Shown here one piece after another: positions 29,191 to 37,708 of a DNA stretch of 64,000 nt. Source of the DNA: Deinococcus hopiensis KR-140. GTDB lineage: Bacteria > Deinococcota > Deinococci > Deinococcales > Deinococcaceae. Under the pieces are notes generated by a model that saw only the letters and a program-made list of their open reading frames with translations, was not told the DNA's origin and searched no databases. The translations under genes and the position numbers were made by a program. Location of the stretch: positions 186,001 to 250,000 of the forward strand of contig NZ_FWWU01000004.1 of the NCBI RefSeq assembly GCF_900176165.1, in the 5' to 3' direction. How positions within the stretch are numbered: the first letter of the stretch is position 1; the number at the start of each line of letters is the position of its first letter.

Positions 29191-31674
29191 TCAGCCCACC
29201 GGCCGGTGGCGTAGCGCGCCAGGCTCGACGGGTGACGAGACCAGGAAGCCCTGCATTCGGCTGATGCCGAGTCGCCGCAGATGTTCCCGCTGGGCTTCGG
29301 TCTCCACGCCCTTGGCGATGACCTGCAGGTCCAGGGCGCGGGCGAGGTGGACCACCGCCTCCAGCAGGGCCTCTGCCCGCGGGCTGGCCTCAGCGCCGGG
29401 CAGGAGGGCGCGCGCGAGTTTCACCCCGTGCAGGGGCAGGCGGGCGAGCTCGGCAAAGTTGGCGTAGCCGCCGCCAAAGTCGTCGAGGGTGAGGCGCACC
29501 CCCACCTCGGCCAGGGCGGTCAGGGCCTCGCGGGCCCGTTCCGGGGTGCGGGCCACCACCTCCTCGCGCACCTCCAGGAGCAGGCGGGAACATTCGATTC
29601 CAGCTCTGTCGGCGGCGCGCCGAACACGGGCGGGGAGGTCCGGGTCCAGGAGCTGCCGCGCAGAAACGTTTACGGCGACGCTCAGACCGGGCAGCCGCGC
29701 GAGGTCCTGACAGGCGCGGCTGAGTGTCCAGTCACCGAGCGGCAGGCTCAGGCCGCTGCGTTCGGCAAGGGGCATAAACTGATCGGGGGTAACGTTGCCG
29801 TACACCGGACTGCGCCAGCGCAGCAGCGCCTCGGCCCCGGCCCAGCGGCCCACCGCGTCCTCCAACGGCTGGTAGACGAGGTGCAACTCTCCGGCCCGCA
29901 CCGCGCCGTGCAGCGCTGCCTCCAGCGTCACCGGGGCGATCTCGGTGTTCCCGACGCTGAGCTCGAAGCCGCTGCCGCGCGCCTTGGCTCGGTACATGGC
30001 GTGATCGGCGCGTTCCAGCAAGCCCGGCAAATCCGCCGCGTCCTCAGGATACCGCGCGAATCCCAGGCTGGGCCGCATGTTCAGCTCCACCCCATCCAGA
30101 AAGAACGGCTCGTGGAAGGTCTGCAGCGCGCGCCGGGCAAAGTCCGGTAACCCGGCCTCGCCCGCGTCCCCGATGAGGAAGACGAACTCGTCTCCCCCCG
30201 TGCGGGCCACTGTGTCGCCGGGGCCCAGCGCCTGCTCCACCCGCCGCGCCACCTCCACGAGCAGCAGGTCGCCGACGTGGTGGCCGTGGGTGTCGTTGAC
30301 GGCCTTGAATTTGTCGAGGTCCAGCACCCCGAGCGCCACCGAATGCCCCCGCAGGGCGGCCCCTTCCAGTGCGGTGCGGGCGCGCTCAGCGAGCAGCAGG
30401 CGGTTGGGCAACCCCGTCAGGGCGTCGTACAGGGCCAGGCGTTCGAGCTCCTCCAGGCGGGCCGCCTGTTCGCGGGCCAGCTTCTCCTTGGCCTCACGCT
30501 CGGCCTCATAGCGGGCCTGCTCGCGCTCCAACCGGGCGCGGGCCTGCTGGAGTTCGCCCCGCGCCAGCAGCTCACGGGTGCGGCGCTCGGCCTCGGACTG
30601 CAGCACCCGGACCTCGGCCGCGTGGGCCTGCCGCATCTCCGTCAACGCGCCGGGCAGGTCCCCCATGCCCTCGGCAGCCCGTGCCCGCAGCGCGAGCACC
30701 TGCGCTGCGACGCGGGCACGCTCGCCGCCCTGGGCCTCCTCTCCGGCAGCGTTCAGCAGCGCGAGCGCCTCGCCGTGCCGCTCCAGGTCCAGCAGCACAT
30801 CCGCCACGCCCAGCCGAGCAGAAAGGAGCTCGTCGAGGTCGCCTTCCTCCCCGGCCAGGCGCAGCGCTTCCCGAAAGGCGCTCAGGGCCTCGGGAAGCCG
30901 CCCCTCGTCCTGACGCAGGCGGCCCAGCCCGCGCAGGGCGCTCGCCGCGAGGGTGCCCGAACCTTCCGACAGGGTCAGGGCCCGCTGGAGCAGCGCCTCC
31001 ACCTCCGCCAGATGGCCCTGACGGCGCAACAGGTCCGCCCGGTTGACCGCGACGATGCCCTCACCCACCGGGTGCCCAGCCTCCCGCGCCAGCGCCAGCG
31101 CGCGGGCGGAGTGGGTCAGGGCGTCGTCCGGCATTTGCAGGGCTTCGTACACCCGTGAGAGGTTGGCGGCCACGCTGGCGGCCCGGGCGGGGGCCGCGTC
31201 CGCACACAGGGTGTCGGCGCGCAACAGGTGTTCGAGCGCCCGGTTGAAGTGGCCCAGATCGAGGTACACCGCGCCGAGGTTGCCCAGCGCCACCGCCGCG
31301 CCTCCCGGGTCCCCCTGCCGCTCGCGCAGGGTCAGCGCCTCCTCCAGGTGCACGATTGCGCCCTGACTGTCGCCGTGGGCGTGCTCCAGCCCTGCCAATC
31401 CATTGAGGGCGTCGGCCAGCAGGTCAACTTCGCCCGCCCGCCGCGCCGCCGCCGCCGCCTGCTCAAACAGCAGCGCGGCCCGAACCAGGTCGCTGCCACG
31501 CATGTCCCGCGCCTGACGCAGCAGGGTCTGGGCCCCGCTCTGGCCCGCTGCGCCTCTGGCCTTCGCCCCGCGGCGAGGCGCAGGTGGCAGGGCAGCCGGA
31601 GCTGGCGTGTGCGCCCCAGGTCCCGTGGGACTCTGCGGCGCCACCGCCCCTCCCTCCTCCTTCTCTTTGGGCAC
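29191..31674 (-). CDS. TPR-GGDEF-EAL protein with degenerate EAL site
   Basis: Protein of 827 residues: a low-complexity N-terminus (1-45), TPR helices (about 45-350), a coiled coil (350-410), GGDEF and EAL. GGDEF is intact near 493 with DLDKFKAVND, but the RxxD inhibition site is GPGD. The EAL domain keeps AEALLRW (about 612), NVSARQL and the Asp pair of LDDFGGGY. The general-base Glu of the usual EGVE motif is Lys (AKGVET, about 785) and KID is KLA. I predict cyclase activity with a dead or regulatory EAL. No transmembrane segment. It starts 12 bp after the lipoprotein subtilase gene. Confidence 0.92.
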   Translation of the reverse strand: MPKEKEEGGAVAPQSPTGPGAHTPAPAALPPAPRRGAKARGAAGQSGAQTLLRQARDMRGSDLVRAALLFEQAAAAARRAGEVDLLADALNGLAGLEHAHGDSQGAIVHLEEALTLRERQGDPGGAAVALGNLGAVYLDLGHFNRALEHLLRADTLCADAAPARAASVAANLSRVYEALQMPDDALTHSARALALAREAGHPVGEGIVAVNRADLLRRQGHLAEVEALLQRALTLSEGSGTLAASALRGLGRLRQDEGRLPEALSAFREALRLAGEEGDLDELLSARLGVADVLLDLERHGEALALLNAAGEEAQGGERARVAAQVLALRARAAEGMGDLPGALTEMRQAHAAEVRVLQSEAERRTRELLARGELQQARARLEREQARYEAEREAKEKLAREQAARLEELERLALYDALTGLPNRLLLAERARTALEGAALRGHSVALGVLDLDKFKAVNDTHGHHVGDLLLVEVARRVEQALGPGDTVARTGGDEFVFLIGDAGEAGLPDFARRALQTFHEPFFLDGVELNMRPSLGFARYPEDAADLPGLLERADHAMYRAKARGSGFELSVGNTEIAPVTLEAALHGAVRAGELHLVYQPLEDAVGRWAGAEALLRWRSPVYGNVTPDQFMPLAERSGLSLPLGDWTLSRACQDLARLPGLSVAVNVSARQLLDPDLPARVRRAADRAGIECSRLLLEVREEVVARTPERAREALTALAEVGVRLTLDDFGGGYANFAELARLPLHGVKLARALLPGAEASPRAEALLEAVVHLARALDLQVIAKGVETEAQREHLRRLGISRMQGFLVSSPVEPGALRHRPVG

Positions 31675-31686
31675 AGTCGGCCCAGC

Positions 31687-32808
31687 TTACCGGAGGAGTT
31701 CTGCCACGTCCAGCAGCTGCCCTGAGGCCAGATGGGCGGCGAGCGCGCGGGCGTCACGGCCTTCCGCGAGGGCCAGGGCCAGCGCACCGCTGACGATGGG
31801 CGCCGAGAAGGACGAGCCCGTGGCCGTCACCACACGGCCGCCTGGATAGGCGCTCTCCAACTGGACGCCGGGGGCCAGGACCTCGCCACCGCGCGTGCTC
31901 CAGGCGGGCAAGTCTCCCGCCGCATCCACCGCCGTGACCGACACGCCCAGCTGCCCCAGGGGGCTGTCCCCGTCCAGCGAACGGGCGGGGGCCTGCGGCA
32001 CGTCTCCCCCTTCGTTGCCACTCGCCGCGACGATGAGCACACCCCGGCCCACCGCGTACTGGAGCGCTGCGCGCACACCCTCGCTGGACGACGAGGACGC
32101 CACGCTGAGGTTGATCACCCCCGCGCCTGCGTCCACGGCAAACCGGATGGCCCGGGCCACGTCCGCCGCCCGGCCCGAGCCGTCGGGTCCCAACACCCGG
32201 AGCGGCAGCAGCGCCGCACCGGGAGCCACCTGCCGCACCAGCCCAGCCACCGCCGTGCCGTGGCCGTAGCCTGCGCCGAGGCCGGCATCCGCCTCACTGG
32301 CGTCGTCGTCATCGTCCACCCAGTCGTAACCGGGCCGCACCGCCCCGCGCAGCATGGGGTGGGAAGCGTCGACGCCCGAATCGATCACCGCGACGGTCAC
32401 GCCCTCGCCCGCATGGGGTGAGCGCGCCTCGGCCCGGTCCAACCCCGCCAACCGGAAGGACGCCGTATTTTGCGGCATGGGCCCGAAGGTCCCCTCGTTC
32501 CACCAGCGGGATCCCTCCGCCCACCACCGCGTGCCTTCGCCCCACCAGCGGGTGCCCTCCGCCCACCAGCGGGACCCCTCGTTCCACCAGCGCGTGCCGC
32601 TGACGGCGAGGCCGACAGGCGTTACAGCGCGGGTGTCGCCCAGCACCACGCGGTCCTCGTCTCCCTGGGAAGCCGTGCCCGGACTGCTTTGGAGCGCGGC
32701 CTGGGGGACCGGAGCGGTGCTGCATGCCGAGAGCGCCAAGGCCCCGAGGACCGTCAGGGCCAGCCCCTGCCAGGGCCCCCTTTTCTTCTGACCAAATGGA
32801 AATATCAC
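31687..32808 (-). CDS. Lipoprotein S8 subtilisin-like protease with Trp-Trp repeats
   Basis: Second lipoprotein subtilase (373 residues). The GTG at 32808 is preceded by AGGAGG. The lipobox is LALSAC. A linker of five 7-residue repeats of the type RWWAEGT (about residues 69-107) precedes the protease. Triad: Asp in VAVIDSGVD (about 141), His in YGHGTAVAG (about 183), Ser in TGSSFSAP (about 332). An acidic WVDDDDDASEAD loop could bind calcium. It is compact, lacking extra C-terminal domains. Layout and gene order match the subtilase at 5553-6893, but sequence similarity outside the catalytic motifs looks modest. Confidence 0.94.
   Translation of the reverse strand: MIFPFGQKKRGPWQGLALTVLGALALSACSTAPVPQAALQSSPGTASQGDEDRVVLGDTRAVTPVGLAVSGTRWWNEGSRWWAEGTRWWGEGTRWWAEGSRWWNEGTFGPMPQNTASFRLAGLDRAEARSPHAGEGVTVAVIDSGVDASHPMLRGAVRPGYDWVDDDDDASEADAGLGAGYGHGTAVAGLVRQVAPGAALLPLRVLGPDGSGRAADVARAIRFAVDAGAGVINLSVASSSSSEGVRAALQYAVGRGVLIVAASGNEGGDVPQAPARSLDGDSPLGQLGVSVTAVDAAGDLPAWSTRGGEVLAPGVQLESAYPGGRVVTATGSSFSAPIVSGALALALAEGRDARALAAHLASGQLLDVAELLR
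32490..32610 (-). repeat. 21-bp tandem repeat coding RWW-x-EG units
   Basis: Five consecutive 21-bp units encode the 7-residue Arg-Trp-Trp-x-Glu-Gly-Thr/Ser repeats in the protease linker. Units alternate Asn, Ala or Gly at the fourth position. Confidence 0.9.
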
Positions 32809-33147
32809 GGAAGTGAGTCCTCCTGGACGCCGTGCGCCCCTACTTCAACTGGGAAAGTCAGGAAGGAGGGACACCGAGAGGGCGGCGGGTAGACCCGAGA
32901 AGGCCAGCCGCCAGACAGATAGCCGGTCGCACCACTGGCTCCGCGCGTCCCAGGTGCCCGTATACAGGACCGCGCTTCATCGCCTCTATCAGCCGAGGTC
33001 CACAGAAGGAGCCGTGCTGATGCCCATATCTTATGCCCCCAGTGGGGAGTCCTCTGTGAAATATCCGGCGGAAGCGAGAAGGTCACGTTTCACCTCAGGC
33101 CTCGTCAGAAAGTTCTGCCCTTGGCCATGCCCGTTCGCGCAGGTCGT
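32809..33147. other. Intergenic region upstream of subtilase
   Basis: About 340 bases with lower GC than the flanking genes, between the second subtilase start and the end of the glycosyltransferase gene on the same strand. Apart from the AGGAGG site of the subtilase I see no gene, strong hairpin or clear promoter. Confidence 0.5.
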
Positions 33148-35058
33148 TCAGGCACCTGGTCCTGCCCCGACACGCCGGAAGAAGGCGATGAGTTCATCCA
33201 CGTGGGTGTCGAAGGCGAAGTGGTGGCGCGCGGCGCGGGCGTTGGCCGTTTGCCTCTCCAGGCGGGCGCGGTCCCGCAGCTGCTGCCCCAAGTCCCCGAA
33301 GTTGCGGTAGAACACGCCGAAGCCGTGCGCGCGCGCGAGTTCGGCCATGGCCACGCAGGAACCGGGGTTCTCGCGCATGATCCAGGGCAGCCCCGCCGCC
33401 GCATAGGTGCCCAGGCGGGCAGGCAGGTTCAGGTCGTCCCAGGAAGCGCGGCGCAGGTCTCCACCGTTGTCGCTGGCAAACTGCTGTACCCAAGCCGCGT
33501 CGTAGCGCGAGAGTTCGCGCACCCAGTCCCCGGGCTCGACGGTGGGGTGCAGGTGCAGGTACCCGCTTTCCAGCCCGGTTCGCGTCCAGTTGGGAAACCA
33601 CTCGTGAAAGTGCGTGCCGTAGAAATGCACGTGGATGCCCTGCTGCCCCAGTTCCGACAGCGGCTCCAGGCCCAACGGGCGTCCCGCGCAGACGGTGTGA
33701 ATCTCTCCGTCTCCCGCCGAGAGTTTGGGGGACCAGTCCCCGGTAAACCAGTCGAGCTTGGGCAGGTCCCCGTCGAGGATCAGGGTCCGCGAGAGGTCTG
33801 TCTCCCCACCCAGCGCCAGGCGGAACCACTCGCGGTTTTCGGGGCTGATGTAGATCTGGCCGTCACTCTCCCGCAAGACGCGCGTCAGGGTGGACCACAG
33901 CCCGTGCTCGTGGCAGATAAAGGGGCCTTCCTTGAAGTGGAACACCAGGGGAATTCCGGTTCGCGCGTCCAGCACCTCGCGGATCAGCGGCAGGGCCTGC
34001 CAGTTGAGCAGCGCGTAGATCACGTCGGGTTTGATCTCCTCCACGGCCGCCCGCCAACCCTCATGCGGAAGGTCCGTGACGTGGCCGAAGGAAAAGGGCC
34101 CGGTGTGGTCCCAGGTTTCGGGCTCGGGAGACCACAGGCCGTACAGCCGGTGCCCGCGTTCCTCGAAAGCGAGGAGACGTTCGGGGTTGAATCCCAGCGA
34201 GCCGACGAGGAGGATCTTGAGGCTGTCCGGTCCTGGCGTGAGCGGCTGCTCGGCAAAGCGCCCGTAACGCTCCCGCTCGTTCACGCGCATGCCGCGGCTG
34301 GGCTGAAAGTTGAGGTACTCCCCTGAAGGAATGCCGTGGTGGGCGCGGTAACGCGAGAGGCCACCCGGCACGCCCGCAATCAGGTTGTGCTGCCCTTCCG
34401 GGTGCTCGACCCACTCGCAGGTGACCCCACCCCCAAAGGCGAAACGGGCGCCTCCTTCCAGCATCGCGCGCCAGAAATCGGCCTCCAGTCGGTCCGAGAC
34501 TTTCTCCGTGCGCTCGGTCCACCGGGGCACCCCTTCCCGGCGGTGCATGACCTGCACCAGGGTGAGCAGATTCAGGCACTTGACGCTCTGTCCAGACGCC
34601 AGCGGCCAGTCCAGCGCCTGCGCCTCGTTTCCGACGGCCTCCTCGCCGCGCAGCGTCGGTCCGCTGAAGCGGTAACCCCAGCGCAGCCCCCCGTAAGCGA
34701 GCGTCACCCCGGGGTCGGCCGCCAGCACGCTGCAGAGCCGCTCAAGGTGTTGTGGAAAGTACAGATCGTCGGAGGGCAGGTAGGCGAGGTACGTTCCGCG
34801 CGCCAGCGCCGAAGCGTGGTTGAGGGCCGCCCCCAGTCCGGCGTTGTGGGGAAGGCGGTGGTACGAGACGCGGGGGTCCGCAAGAAAGGGCTGCACCGCC
34901 GCTCGCGTCTCGTCCGGCGAGCCGTCGTCCACCACGATGAGTTCCCAGTCCTGCAGACGCTGGGCGAGCAGGCTTTCTACCGCGCGGGGCAGAAAGTGCG
35001 CCTGCTTGAACGTTGGCATCAGGACGGACACGAGCGGCGCGGAGGTGGGAACGGACAT
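33148..35058 (-). CDS. Two-domain glycosyltransferase (GT2 plus second transferase fold)
   Basis: Protein of 636 residues. The N-terminal GT2 domain (about 8-240) has VVDDGSPDET for the nucleotide, and PSDD as its DxD-like metal motif. From about residue 290 a second Rossmann-like half follows (LKILLVGSLGFNPERLLAF) with HFKEGPFICHEHG and a C-terminal NLPARLGTYAAAGLP stretch typical of GT4-type folds. Likely builds a surface polysaccharide or glycan; donor and acceptor unknown. The first part is shared with the paralogue at 37709-39583, including 200 bp identical at DNA level. No membrane segment. Confidence 0.85.
   Translation of the reverse strand: MSVPTSAPLVSVLMPTFKQAHFLPRAVESLLAQRLQDWELIVVDDGSPDETRAAVQPFLADPRVSYHRLPHNAGLGAALNHASALARGTYLAYLPSDDLYFPQHLERLCSVLAADPGVTLAYGGLRWGYRFSGPTLRGEEAVGNEAQALDWPLASGQSVKCLNLLTLVQVMHRREGVPRWTERTEKVSDRLEADFWRAMLEGGARFAFGGGVTCEWVEHPEGQHNLIAGVPGGLSRYRAHHGIPSGEYLNFQPSRGMRVNERERYGRFAEQPLTPGPDSLKILLVGSLGFNPERLLAFEERGHRLYGLWSPEPETWDHTGPFSFGHVTDLPHEGWRAAVEEIKPDVIYALLNWQALPLIREVLDARTGIPLVFHFKEGPFICHEHGLWSTLTRVLRESDGQIYISPENREWFRLALGGETDLSRTLILDGDLPKLDWFTGDWSPKLSAGDGEIHTVCAGRPLGLEPLSELGQQGIHVHFYGTHFHEWFPNWTRTGLESGYLHLHPTVEPGDWVRELSRYDAAWVQQFASDNGGDLRRASWDDLNLPARLGTYAAAGLPWIMRENPGSCVAMAELARAHGFGVFYRNFGDLGQQLRDRARLERQTANARAARHHFAFDTHVDELIAFFRRVGAGPGA
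34814..35013 (-). repeat. 200-bp inverted repeat, copy 1
   Basis: Read on the minus strand, this segment is identical base for base to 37757-37956 on the plus strand. It encodes the first 65 or so residues of the GT2 domain. Flanking sequence differs at once on both sides. Confidence 0.95.
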
Positions 35059-35128
35059 CGGCCGTCATGCTGCCACGAGAAGAGGCGCGCCCGTCCTGTG
35101 GCTTTCTGAAGGCTCGGGCAGGTACGCC

Positions 35129-36292
35129 CTATCCCTCGCCGTCCAGGTCCTCCAGAAACCTGGCCTCGCTGCTTAGGCGGCGCTGGCTTTCCTGCAGGGG
35201 GCCGTCTACCAGCCGCCGGGCCTCGGTGTCCAGGGCGCGCGACAGGGCCCGCACCGTCTGCTCGATGGCGTTCTCGACCGCCAGGATCTCGGGAGCATTC
35301 CCCGCGTCCGCGCCCCCAACCTGCCGCAGCTGCCGCCCACGCCGGGCCAGGGCCACCGCCTCCTCCCGCACGCGGGCGTGCGTCTCTTCCAGGGCCGAGA
35401 GCCGCGCGCGCCGCCGGGCGTCCTCGGGGGAGAGGAGCAGTCCCTGGGCGCGCCGCACCCGCTCCTCCTCATCCTGCACCTCACGCAGGGCCGCGAGCCG
35501 CGCGCCGAGTTCGGCCAGCACCTGCGCGGTCCGGGACGGGAGCACCTCCTCGCCGGGCCCTTCTCGGGGAACGGCAGGGGCAGGCGGCGCAGCGGGAAAC
35601 TCCTCGCGCCCCGCCCCCGTCAATACGGCCCAGGCCTCGCGTAGCCGCCCCAGGGGCGTGGTTGCCGGAGGGACAGGCGGGCCGGGCGCGGGCGGTGGAG
35701 GTGGCGCGGGTGCCTCCGCCCCCCGCGCCACTTCGGGCCCGGGGGAAAACGCCAGGTCAGGCCGCAGCGCCCCGTCCGGCAATTCGAAGAGGGTCTCCAG
35801 GGCCGCCACACCGCGCACCTCCTCGGCGTGAATCCACAGGCGCGCTTCCGCGCCGCGCCGGTACACGGTGGCCAGCAGCATGGCTCTGCCACCCGCTGCG
35901 GGCGAGACGTTCAGCTTCGGTGCGGGCAGGGCAGCGCGGGCCACCAGGCCGCCGTCCACCCGGACGTCCAGGGCAAGTGGACCCGCGGCGCCCATCCAGG
36001 TGAGGACGACGCCGATCCGGTGCGTCTCGCCGTACAGCAGTTCCGGGCGCAGGACCACACCTGGCACCCCCGCCTCACCTGTCGCCAGCCCCCCCCCACC
36101 CTCCCGGTAGCTCGGAAGGGGGCCTGAGTCCAGCACCCGGGCGCCCGGGCCCACCAGCACCGCCCACACGCGCGCGTCCCCGGGCAGGTCCCCTGCCACC
36201 GCTCCGCCCCGCACCCGCAGCACCAGCCGCGCTGCGGCTCCGGCACCCAGCGCGGCCACGCCCATTCGTTCTCCCGCCTGCAACTCCCGCAT
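35129..36292 (-). CDS. Hypothetical protein with beta N-terminus and coiled-coil C-terminus
   Basis: Unrecognised 387-residue protein. The ATG at 36292 is preceded by GGAGG at ideal spacing. The first 180 residues have strand-like stretches with Val/Leu/Gly alternation (for example AARLVLRVRGG and RIGVVLTWMG), followed by a Pro-rich linker (about 205-230, APAPPPPPAPGPP). The C-terminal 150 residues are charged helices rich in Glu, Arg, Ala and Leu, probably a coiled coil. No signal peptide. The N-terminal half faintly recalls TerD-type beta sandwiches but lacks a clear Asp-rich calcium motif. Confidence 0.7.
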   Translation of the reverse strand: MRELQAGERMGVAALGAGAAARLVLRVRGGAVAGDLPGDARVWAVLVGPGARVLDSGPLPSYREGGGGLATGEAGVPGVVLRPELLYGETHRIGVVLTWMGAAGPLALDVRVDGGLVARAALPAPKLNVSPAAGGRAMLLATVYRRGAEARLWIHAEEVRGVAALETLFELPDGALRPDLAFSPGPEVARGAEAPAPPPPPAPGPPVPPATTPLGRLREAWAVLTGAGREEFPAAPPAPAVPREGPGEEVLPSRTAQVLAELGARLAALREVQDEEERVRRAQGLLLSPEDARRRARLSALEETHARVREEAVALARRGRQLRQVGGADAGNAPEILAVENAIEQTVRALSRALDTEARRLVDGPLQESQRRLSSEARFLEDLDGEG

Positions 36293-36493
36293 CCGGCCCT
36301 CCGTTCCTCCGAGGGAACGAGCACAGGAAAGCACGAATGGTGGGAGAACCGCAGCGCATCCCCCTTTCTTCTAAGGCACGGCCAGCGCACCTGGACCCTC
36401 CCCTAGATTCAGGTGAAGAACGTCCTTGACGACCGGGAAAGCCGGTGCCAAAGTAGAGTAAACCGCTCGGATTTAAGGAGCGTCCCTGACACC

Positions 36494-37015
36494 ATGCCTG
36501 AACTGACCCTGTCCACTGCTGCCAGCCAGACCACCCTTCACGCCGAGCACGCCGCTTATGCGTTGGCCGGAGCGGCCGTTTTGGCAGGCAAATTTAACCG
36601 TCCCACCCTGCGGGTGACCTCGGCGCGCCTGTATCCGGAAGCGCAAGTCACGTTCGGCGACACGGCGGTGGCCTTTGCCCTGCGGGCCAACCGCGCCTTT
36701 CTGGAAGAGACCGTCATGACGGTGCTGGCCGAGGCGGCAGCTCAGGAGATCAAGTTTGGCGCCGTGGGCGATGCCAGGCCCCTGGAACGCGCCGCGCAGC
36801 TTCTGCGCGAAGCGGCGCAGAGCAGCGACGAGGCGGAGGTGGGCGAGGCGTACCTGACCGTGCTGCTGGCCCGCACCCGCGGAGAATTGCGCCGCAGCTG
36901 GGTGGAGGTCGAGGTGGTCAGCATGGCCCTGCAGGAACGCGGCGTGCTCTCGGGCCAGGAGATCCAGCACCGGGTGGACTGCGTGCAGGGCATTCGGGGC
37001 ACGACCCTCAACTGA
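36494..37015 (+). CDS. Hypothetical protein
   Basis: Soluble 173-residue protein with a start ATG at 36494 and AAGGAG about 13 nt upstream. The sequence alternates a strand-containing first third (LRVTSARLYPEAQVTF) with Ala-Glu-Leu-rich helices. No signal, membrane segment or known catalytic motif was seen. It is divergent from the preceding coiled-coil protein gene and is followed by a DUF1540-type gene. Confidence 0.65.
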   Translation: MPELTLSTAASQTTLHAEHAAYALAGAAVLAGKFNRPTLRVTSARLYPEAQVTFGDTAVAFALRANRAFLEETVMTVLAEAAAQEIKFGAVGDARPLERAAQLLREAAQSSDEAEVGEAYLTVLLARTRGELRRSWVEVEVVSMALQERGVLSGQEIQHRVDCVQGIRGTTLN

Positions 37016-37226
37016 TTCTTTACGTTCGGAAACGGGTTGATCAGATCGGGGCAGCGTCTTTTGCGCCTCTACTGGGGCCCGCGGCGTCCAGGCTGCCCAC
37101 AAAACCCAAGTAAGGAAGTCGGCTTGCTGCGTTGAAACCAGCTTCCTTTCGGACTACGGTGACGGCCTAGGCCCTTACCGTTCTCGCTCCATGCGAGGAT
37201 CACCCCCGTTTCCAGGAGGAACAACC

Positions 37227-37424
37227 ATGACGCAGCGCAACGAAGGTGAAACCAGCGTGGTCGGTTCGTGCGACGCCACGAACTGCCGGTACAACGAAAA
37301 CCGCGAGTGTCACGCCGGCCAGATTCAGGTCAGCCTGTCGGGCGGGACGGCCCAGTGCATGACCTACGATCCGCAGGGAAGCCAGCCGGGCCTGGGTGAG
37401 CAGCCCCGCCAGGGCAATTCGTAA
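37227..37424 (+). CDS. Small Cys-containing protein (DUF1540-like)
   Basis: Sixty-five residues starting at the ATG at 37227 after a strong AGGAGG. The core has the spaced pattern GSCDATNCRYN, then C-HAGQIQV, then a late Cys in AQCMTY. This matches the DUF1540 pattern of four cysteines, which may bind a metal such as zinc; that role is inference. A strong hairpin follows, so it is probably a single-gene transcript. Confidence 0.82.
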   Translation: MTQRNEGETSVVGSCDATNCRYNENRECHAGQIQVSLSGGTAQCMTYDPQGSQPGLGEQPRQGNS

Positions 37425-37451
37425 AGTCCCACCCCCATCCCCCACCTTTTG

Positions 37452-37479
37452 GAAGCCCCGGCACGCGCGCCGGGGCTTC
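37452..37479. terminator. Terminator after the DUF1540-like gene
   Basis: Perfect 11-bp arms (37452-37462 and 37469-37479) with a 6-nt loop, about 28 nt past the stop. Confidence 0.8.
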
Positions 37480-37708
37480 TGGCTGCCTGAGGTCCCTTCT
37501 GGCTTCTTTTTGCCGGCAACACTGAAGATCAGGGCTTTCTCAATATCTCTCAGATATGTGAGTGCTATCACTGTGCGAGTTGCCTGCCCGTTTCGCTGCT
37601 CTTCTCCACGCGCTCAGCGCTTTTTTCATGTCCTGAGGCCCCCATGCTGCATCTGAAGTTCCAGAGACGTCTCCCCCCGTTCTCGCCTCCCCGCGCAGAG
37701 CCACTCGC

